Source: an uncultured Acidimicrobiaceae bacterium (GTDB lineage Bacteria; Actinomycetota; Acidimicrobiia; Spongiisociales; SHLN01). Taken from it: 37,396 nt of DNA. The notes below the pieces were generated by a model that saw nothing but the letters and a program-made list of their open reading frames with translations, did no database searches and was not told the DNA's origin. Positions within the stretch are counted from its first letter, which is position 1. The number at the start of each line of letters is the position of its first letter. This document shows, one piece after another, positions 32,621 through 37,396 of this stretch. The stretch lies in NCBI GenBank assembly GCA_947259275.1, contig CAMYMH010000001.1, forward strand, positions 1-37,396. The letters are read 5' to 3'. The position numbers and the translations under genes were made by a program.

Positions 32621-33645
32621 GCATTGATCTCCTCCTCGAGCTGCAGGGGGCTCATGCTTTCGATCATTCGCCGCTTCGGGCCGACCTCGCGGTGTATCAC
32701 GTTCCCTTCGGCGAGTTGACCGGGGACGATCCGTCACCGGAGCACGACCTGGCCGGCATGACACTCCGAGGGGAACGCACAGTTGTTGTTGGATCCCCAG
32801 GGTCAGGTAAATCCAGCCTCATAGAACACGTCCTCGGCCCGATGTTCGAGGGCGTCGCTCCTATCTGGATACCGGTATCCGGAGAACCCGCAGATCTCGC
32901 AAGCAACGTTCAAAGGGTTGCTGGACTCGTTGTACAGACGATTGCCGCGCACGCATCACTGAGCGACAGCGAGCGAGCTTCGGCCCGGAGGGCGGCCGCT
33001 CCCATCCAACGAACGGACGCGACTGACAACGCGACCTTCCGGTTAAGTGGCGGGTGGCTGGGCACCGAGCTCAGCGCAGCACTCACCCGACAAGCGCCAC
33101 CCGGCCTCGACCTTCCTCAGGGCGCCCAGGCGACCCTGGAAGTCGCTGACCAGCTGCTCCTGACGATTCAGGGAGCAGAGCTCATGCCGGTGTTGGTATT
33201 TGACGACACCGACCGATGGTTCCGGGGGGCTGAACTCGGTCACCGTGACGTGGCGGAGGCCTTCTTCGCACGCGTACTTCCTGAGCTAGTCCAACTGCAC
33301 GCCGGCACGGTGATTGCCGCACAGGAAAGCTTCCTGGAATCTGAACCGCTTCGGGGTTACATCAGGAAGTCGATCGAGAACCGGATCGATATCCCAATGC
33401 TGGCCTCAACCGAGGCGCTCGCGCTCGTCCTGCATGCACGGGTGGCCGCCCACGCGCAAGGCCATAGTCTCGAAGAGGTGATCGACCCAGCCGCCCTGGA
33501 CCGAATATACGAGCTCTATTCAGGTCAGTTCGATGGCGCTCTCCGCGACGTAATCCGAACGGTGCACGTGGCTCTAACTGAGGCGTGCAACAACCGATTC
33601 GACACCGTGACAGTGGAACTCATCGACGGGGCAGCGGCATGGTAG
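32617..33645 (+). CDS. AAA+/STAND-type ATPase, canonical Walker motifs
   Basis: A 342-aa protein starting at GTG 32617, four bases inside the previous gene. The Walker A is VVVGSPGSGKSS (Gly59 to Ser67, with Lys65), the Walker B is PVLVFDDTDRW (Asp196-Asp197), and a sensor-1-like strand is TVIAAQESF. The C-terminal region is helical (HARVAAHAQGHSLEEVIDPA, LYSGQFDGALRDVIRTVH). It is likely an active ATPase that pairs with the preceding degenerate one, as subunits of ORC-like heteromers do. No DNA-binding motif is obvious. The start codon of the next, Shedu-like gene lies inside its last two codons. Confidence 0.72.
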   Translation: MSIDLLLELQGAHAFDHSPLRADLAVYHVPFGELTGDDPSPEHDLAGMTLRGERTVVVGSPGSGKSSLIEHVLGPMFEGVAPIWIPVSGEPADLASNVQRVAGLVVQTIAAHASLSDSERASARRAAAPIQRTDATDNATFRLSGGWLGTELSAALTRQAPPGLDLPQGAQATLEVADQLLLTIQGAELMPVLVFDDTDRWFRGAELGHRDVAEAFFARVLPELVQLHAGTVIAAQESFLESEPLRGYIRKSIENRIDIPMLASTEALALVLHARVAAHAQGHSLEEVIDPAALDRIYELYSGQFDGALRDVIRTVHVALTEACNNRFDTVTVELIDGAAAW

Positions 33646-34010
33646 ACGAGCCCAACGAAGCGAACATGGATTCACCGCGCTCCACCAGGGCCAACGATTT
33701 CGATGTCGACAATGATGACTTCGCACACCCGGTGATGATCATGACAGTTTCCGCTACTCCTACCACGCCGGCGACAGAAGACTCATAAAGCACTTCCGGC
33801 TCAGAGCTGGCCCCCAAGTAGACACGCTCTGCGCCCTGATCCTCATCAAGAAGGACGAGGGCTACACCCCGCGACTGCGATTCTGGAAGAGAGACAAGAC
33901 CAAACCGCAAGCCAACGAGCCCAACGAAGAGCAGCTCGCAGCTTCGGCCGAGCCTGACGTGGCCAAGGCATCGGTTGACCTAAACGACTGCCACGAGAAT
34001 CTGTGGAAAC
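33639..34010 (+). pseudogene. Shedu-like (DUF4263) protein, frameshifted and truncated at a tRNA scar
   Basis: The ATG at 33639 overlaps the end of the ATPase gene. The first frame gives an acidic N-terminus (RANDFDVDNDDFAHP) and stops at 33786-33788. A frame one base earlier continues with DSFRYSYHAGDRRLIKHFRL, LCALILIKKDEGYTPRLRFW, KRDK and VAKASVDLNDCHENLWK. The pattern pRLRFWKRDK followed by xVDLxDCHENLWKL matches my recollection of the region just before the nuclease core in Shedu/SduA (DUF4263) proteins. The coding sequence then meets tRNA scar D, so the C-terminal nuclease core is absent. A net one-base deletion lies between about 33720 and 33745. The frame stays open to 34222 through unrelated sequence. 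Confidence 0.6.
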
Positions 34011-34017
34011 ACCCCGC

Positions 34018-34064
34018 GTTGCCTTTACACGGGATAGTCACCGGTTCAATACCAGTAGCGCCCA
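34018..34064 (+). mobile_element. Attachment-site scar D: degenerate tRNA-Val 3' half only
   Basis: GTTGCC, loop TTTACAC (anticodon TAC, also Val), then a T-arm with GGTTCAATACC and GCGCCCA, ending TTT where CCA would be. No arm precedes it; the Shedu-like coding sequence runs straight into it. This is the most decayed copy. Confidence 0.62.
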
Positions 34065-34119
34065 TTTCCGGTCCGACCCTTGGAGGAGGCAAGTTGGGTG
34101 GGGAGCGGCTGGAAGTCAG

Positions 34120-34749
34120 GTGGTGCGTGGGGGCGGGATCACCTACGCGCTCCACGTGGAGTTCCCGCTCGGCCGGCCGCTCGGCAAGCCGAACGATCCT
34201 GTCTTCCAGACGCAGGTGTTGATGGCTGCGTTCTCGCTTCTCGACGAACCCTCCGGACCGGTCCTGGTCGACTATCCGGAAGTCATCGAGGACGAGTCCG
34301 CCGAAGCGCTCACCTGTACCGTGTCGCCACGGTTCAATCCGGATCTCCACCCCGCGGCCGACGAGGCTAAGGGCTTGCTGCACGCTTATACCCGAACTGT
34401 CGAGCGATTGGGCACGACCAGCGTCGGCCGAGCCGTCGCCCCCGAGCACCTCGACCAGGTGATCGAGGCGATGATCAGGATCGCTCAAGGCACACCGATG
34501 GGCGACGCCGGAATCCCCGGCGGCGATGTCCTCGCAGCAGCGATGGACATCCGCACGTACTACGAGGAAGCAGCACAATCTCTCGTGGATCATGTGCCTG
34601 GAGCACGTCAGGTTGACACATGGCTCTATCAGGAGACCGAAGTCGGGAAAGTACTCCATGCTGCGCAGAAGGCCCTGCACGACGCGGAAGTGCCGAGACC
34701 TCAGTGGTTCTTCCTGATGCCGCTGAACCAGAGCCACATCGAGGGTTGA
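34120..34749 (+). pseudogene. Possible C-terminal fragment of a GrdB/PrdB-type reductase-like protein
   Basis: About 209 residues. HVEFPLGRPLGKPNDPVFQT, then VLMAAFSLLDEPSGPVLVDY, resembles the C-terminal part of the glycine/sarcosine/betaine reductase selenoprotein B family (the pattern FPLGxxxGxPxDxxxQ). The remainder is helical (EAMIRIAQGTPMGDAGI, ALHDAEVPRPQWFFLM). The open frame continues upstream to 34003 only through the tRNA scar; GTG codons at 34120 and 34123 are possible starts. A full-length member would be roughly twice as long, so this is probably a fragment cut at scar D. If it is instead complete, it is an unnamed small protein. Confidence 0.4.
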
Positions 34750-34921
34750 CCCGGATTCAGCCGGGCGGAAACCAGACCGATCATGTTGGGGCGGCCGGCG
34801 AAGGACATGGAGGCGGTTTTGACGATAGAACCGGCAGGACCCGATTGGCGGAAAAGGGCGTTGGCAGATTTGACACGTTGAACGCCCCAACGACGTTGAC
34901 CCCGAGACAACCGGGACCACA

Positions 34922-35106
34922 CCAGGCAGCAATTTGGCAACGCGACGACGAGAAACACCGGGAAACGACAGTAACTAACGGGAGCGAAGCGGCCAACCCG
35001 GAAAAGGGGACACAGCAGAAGAGCCAGTAACCAGGGGCTCCTGCATAACCCCTCGCGTTGCCTTCACACGGCAGAGGTCACTGGTTCGATCCCAGTAGCG
35101 CCCACC
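34922..35106 (+). mobile_element. Attachment-site scar E: arm repeats plus tRNA-Val 3' half
   Basis: The arm begins CAGGCAGCAATTTGGCAACG and follows the order of scars A and C (GAGAAACACCGGGAA, AACGGGAGCGAAG, AGTAACCAGGGGCTCCTGC). The tRNA half at 35057-35106 has loop TTCACAC, a T-arm with GGTTCGATCCC, and ends GCGCCCACC with G in place of the last A. It marks the right boundary of the compact array. Confidence 0.74.
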
Positions 35107-35180
35107 GCCTCTTCGGGCCTGATGCTGCTTGGGTAGCCGGTTCAGCCGACCTGCCCCTTCGAGCGTTCCGTTGGTTCTCT

Positions 35181-36158
35181 CTAACCCGCAATCTTGATGA
35201 CTGTCTTTCCGCTGGCGTGACCGCTGGCGATGTAATCCATGGCGGCTGTTGTTTTGGCCAGTGGGTAGGTTCGATCGATGACTGGTCGGAGCTTTCCGCC
35301 CTCGATCAGCTCGGTGAGGTCGAGCAGGTCTTGTCGGCGCACCGGTGAGTAGAACGGACGCCCTTGTTTGCGGACGAACAGCGACGAAACGGCCGCGTGC
35401 ATCATTCGTCCCACCGCCCCAAACCAACGACCCTCGGACCGGGCGCTGTTGCTGATGTAGGAACCCCCCGCAGCGACCGCCTTGCGAGCATCCGCCAACG
35501 ATCGATTGGCGACGTTGTCCAGGACCAGATCGTATTGAGCCTCGCCCTGGGTGTAGTCATCCTGGGTGTAGTCGATGACGTGATCGGCTCCGAGCTCTCG
35601 GGCCAGCTCGATGTTCCCTGGCCCACACACAGCGGTGACTTCGGCCTGGAGAGATTTGGCGATTTGGATGGCATAGATGCCGACCCCACCGGTGGCGCCG
35701 TTGATGAGAACCCGATCGCCGGCCTTGACATTTCCCGCGTCGCGGATTCCTCTCAACGCCGTCACACCGGAGACCGGAACGGCGGCGGCCTCCAGGAAGG
35801 TAAGTGCGGCGGGCTTGGGCGCCATCTTCTCTGTAGTGACCACAACGTACTCCGCACACGACCCACCGGTGGCTTCACCGAAGACCTCATCGCCGGGCTC
35901 GACTCGAGACACGTCTTGGCCGACCGATGTCACGACTCCGGCAAAGTCGAACCCAGGGATAGGTTTCTTCGGCCGGCGCAACCCGGTGCCGATCCGCATG
36001 ACGAACGGCTCTCCCCGCATGAGCATCAGGTCGCCGATGTGTAACGCGGCGGCACGCACCGCGACCAGAACCGCACCGTTCTTGGGCGTAGGGTCGGCGA
36101 CGTCGCGAAGTGAGAGGACGTCGGTCCCTCCGTAGGTGTCTTGGACTATCGCTTTCAT
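35181..36158 (-). CDS. MDR-family NAD(P)-dependent alcohol dehydrogenase/quinone oxidoreductase
   Basis: A 325-aa medium-chain dehydrogenase/reductase. It has the GroES-like N-terminal domain (RAAALHIGDLMLMRGEP, GFDFAGVVTSVGQDVSRVEP GDEVFGE as consecutive pieces) and a Rossmann domain with NGATGGVGIYAIQIAK at about 154-169. The catalytic and structural zinc ligand patterns of true alcohol dehydrogenases are missing, which places it with zinc-independent quinone oxidoreductase-like enzymes that reduce enones or quinones with NADPH. Length is normal for the family. A 7-bp-arm inverted repeat 32 bases upstream of the start may be its operator. Confidence 0.86.
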   Translation of the reverse strand: MKAIVQDTYGGTDVLSLRDVADPTPKNGAVLVAVRAAALHIGDLMLMRGEPFVMRIGTGLRRPKKPIPGFDFAGVVTSVGQDVSRVEPGDEVFGEATGGSCAEYVVVTTEKMAPKPAALTFLEAAAVPVSGVTALRGIRDAGNVKAGDRVLINGATGGVGIYAIQIAKSLQAEVTAVCGPGNIELARELGADHVIDYTQDDYTQGEAQYDLVLDNVANRSLADARKAVAAGGSYISNSARSEGRWFGAVGRMMHAAVSSLFVRKQGRPFYSPVRRQDLLDLTELIEGGKLRPVIDRTYPLAKTTAAMDYIASGHASGKTVIKIAG

Positions 36159-36189
36159 TCCCTTCGAGCTCCCGGAGTGGTGAAACCGC

Positions 36190-36205
36190 CGTACGCGAGC
36201 GTACG
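36190..36205. promoter_or_regulatory. Inverted repeat upstream of MDR gene, candidate operator
   Basis: CGTACGC, two bases, GCGTACG: a near-palindromic 16-mer centred about 40 bases before the reverse-strand start codon. Its position suits a TetR- or MarR-type repressor, though none is encoded in the window next to it. Confidence 0.4.
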
Positions 36206-36276
36206 TGTCCCCCTTAGTCGCAGCCAGCGCGCGGTGGACGACGTCCGAAGAGTGTCCGCGACTCGAAGCCGGCCCA

Positions 36277-36321
36277 AACTAGGCAACCCGACAACGAGGA
36301 ACGCGCGCAACCGACCGGAAG
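36277..36321 (+). repeat. Arm-only remnant F of the attachment repeat
   Basis: AAACTAGGCAAC, then ACAACGAGGAACGC and ACCGACCGGAA, follow the order of the arm in scars A, C and E. The second AGGCAAC is lost and no tRNA half is found downstream. It lies beyond the MDR gene, so that gene too may sit within the island. Confidence 0.55.
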
Positions 36322-36431
36322 AGCCTCTCGAGTGTGCTTCGTGCGGGGCGGCGAGGCCCGGCACGTCACGGGGCTTGTCGGCATCCTCCGCTGAGCCCCG
36401 ACTTCCGACGCCAAGGGTGCGCGCCGGGCCG

Positions 36432-37396
36432 TCACACATCCGATGTGACGGGTGGCGCCTGCGAGGCGGCATGGTGTGCCAGGGCTGCCTCGTGACCCTC
36501 GACGTCGAGCTCGGGAAGCCAACCGAGCCAATTCGGGAGCCACCAGTTGAAGTCCCCGAGCAAACGCATGGTGGCCGGCACGAGGATCGAGCGGATGATC
36601 GAAGCATCGAGGAACACGGCCACCGCCAAGCCGAAGCCCATCTGTTGGAACGCCACGAGGTCCCCGGCGGCGAACCCGCCAAAGACGGCGACCATGATCA
36701 ATGCCGCGCCGGTGATGATGGCGCCGGTTGTGCGCAGGCCATGGGCCACGGCCTCGGAATTGCTGCCGGTCCGATCGTATGCCTCCCGGATTCGCGTGAG
36801 CAAGAAGACGTGGTAGTCCATCGACAGGCCGAACAGCACCGAGAACAGCATCAGCGGTAGCCACGCCTCGATCGCTTCGACTTGTCTGAATCCGAGGGCA
36901 GAGGAGATGTCCTTCACCCACCCGGGCCCGACGCCCTCCTGAAAGAAGAGCACCATCATGCCGTAGGCGGCTCCCACCGACAGCAGGTTGAGCACGATCG
37001 CCTTTGCCGGGACCACGAGGGACCGGAACACCACGGTGAGGAGCAGGAAGCTCAGCCCGAGGACGAAGACGAACACGATCGGTGTGTACGTGTCCACGTC
37101 ATCGAAGAAGTCCACGGTGAAGGCGGTGGATCCGCCCACCAGCACCTCGGCGCCGGAAGCGGCAAAAGACGCCGGAACGATCTCGTTTCTCAGCCGGCGG
37201 ACGGCATCGACTGCCGCTTGGCTCGTCGTGTCCCCATAGATAAGAGGCGCACTGACCAGGGCGAAATCACCGCTCTCGCTCATCTCTATCGTCGCCGGCC
37301 CGAACGACCCGTCCGCCGTCATCGCCGCTCGCAGACCTGCCATGTCGACCTCGACCGCCGGTGTGACGGTGCCGTTGATGACCACCTCGACCGGCT
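36432..37396 (-). CDS. MmpL/RND-family transporter, C-terminal part (runs off window)
   Basis: The last 321 residues of a large membrane transporter; the frame is open through the right edge, so the true start lies outside. It shows the end of a periplasmic domain (AVDAVRRLRNEIVPASFAAS), then six hydrophobic segments with LFGLSMDYHVFLLTRIREAY, FGGFAAGDLVAFQQMGFGLA and LDASIIRSILVPATMRLLGD, which are MmpL signatures. The DYH tract contains the conserved Asp-Tyr pair of the proton relay. Actinobacterial MmpL proteins export lipids or drugs using the proton gradient. The soluble end (WLPNWLGWLPELDVEG) is also typical. Confidence 0.88.
   Translation of the reverse strand, partial: PVEVVINGTVTPAVEVDMAGLRAAMTADGSFGPATIEMSESGDFALVSAPLIYGDTTSQAAVDAVRRLRNEIVPASFAASGAEVLVGGSTAFTVDFFDDVDTYTPIVFVFVLGLSFLLLTVVFRSLVVPAKAIVLNLLSVGAAYGMMVLFFQEGVGPGWVKDISSALGFRQVEAIEAWLPLMLFSVLFGLSMDYHVFLLTRIREAYDRTGSNSEAVAHGLRTTGAIITGAALIMVAVFGGFAAGDLVAFQQMGFGLAVAVFLDASIIRSILVPATMRLLGDFNWWLPNWLGWLPELDVEGHEAALAHHAASQAPPVTSDV

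Noticed and set aside
33719..33790. Programmed -1 ribosomal frameshift in the Shedu-like gene
   Set aside because: No X-XXY-YYZ slippery heptamer or following stem was found near the frame switch; a one-base deletion is simpler.
24559..35106. Integron attC sites
   Set aside because: The repeated units contain recognisable tRNA T-arms and CCA ends instead of attC imperfect palindromes with GTTRRRY, and no integron integrase is present.

Overview
The window looks like part of a high-GC actinobacterial chromosome, most likely an uncultured Acidimicrobiia-type member of the Actinomycetota. The signs are high G+C, Thr-rich lipoprotein linkers, GerMN, META and PASTA envelope proteins, an MmpL-type transporter and frequent ATGA stop/start overlaps. 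The lineage is inferred from gene style only, because no rRNA or complete tRNA is present.

Layout. (1) 0.3-5.0 kb: an envelope/stress cluster with an ECF sigma factor, a translationally coupled membrane PASTA-GerMN protein, a 57-aa two-helix membrane peptide, a lipoprotein with two META domains and a second GerMN lipoprotein. (2) 5.4-12.2 kb: a patchwork of a decayed IS481-type transposase, a FAD-dependent amine/amino-acid oxidoreductase, a fragment of an M23 peptidase, a calcium-binding-type TSP3-repeat secreted protein, a phosphotransferase, a second ECF sigma factor coupled to a membrane protein with a very acidic tail, and an FtsX-type permease fragment. (3) 12.3-22.5 kb: a copper-handling cluster with a NarL-type two-component pair, a 28-bp perfect palindrome, two His/Asp-rich cupredoxin-like secreted proteins, a protein with two Cys-Cys pairs, a LysM-M23 endopeptidase, a broken MerR regulator with a CueR-like operator, a CopB-type P1B ATPase, two c-type cytochrome lipoproteins (the second broken) and a Crp/Fnr regulator. 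(4) 22.7-24.4 kb: a large secreted HAF-repeat/FN3 protein.

(5) 24.6-36.3 kb is an accessory island and the most unusual part. Five 3' halves of a tRNA-Val-like gene lie in the same orientation. Three of them are preceded by the same ~130-bp arm carrying two direct AGGCAAC-type repeats, and further arm-only copies occur at 5.4, 31.4 and 36.3 kb. These look like attachment-site scars of serial integration. They divide the island into cargo modules with no integrase: (a) an AAA ATPase remnant and two secreted proteins; (b) an ECF sigma factor fused to a transmembrane helix and two META domains, plus a DUF6777-chagasin-like membrane protein; (c) two overlapping AAA+ ATPase genes, the first with a defective Walker A, followed by a Shedu-like (DUF4263) gene cut off at the next tRNA scar; (d) a reductase-like fragment. 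The right edge returns to ordinary genes: an MDR-family oxidoreductase and the C-terminal part of an MmpL transporter.

Module (c) is the best candidate for an undescribed system: a degenerate ATPase, a canonical ATPase and a Shedu nuclease. Module (b) offers a one-protein version of the ECF-META pairing seen at the start of the window. Many genes carry net one-base deletions, which must be separated from assembly error before any of them is called a true pseudogene.
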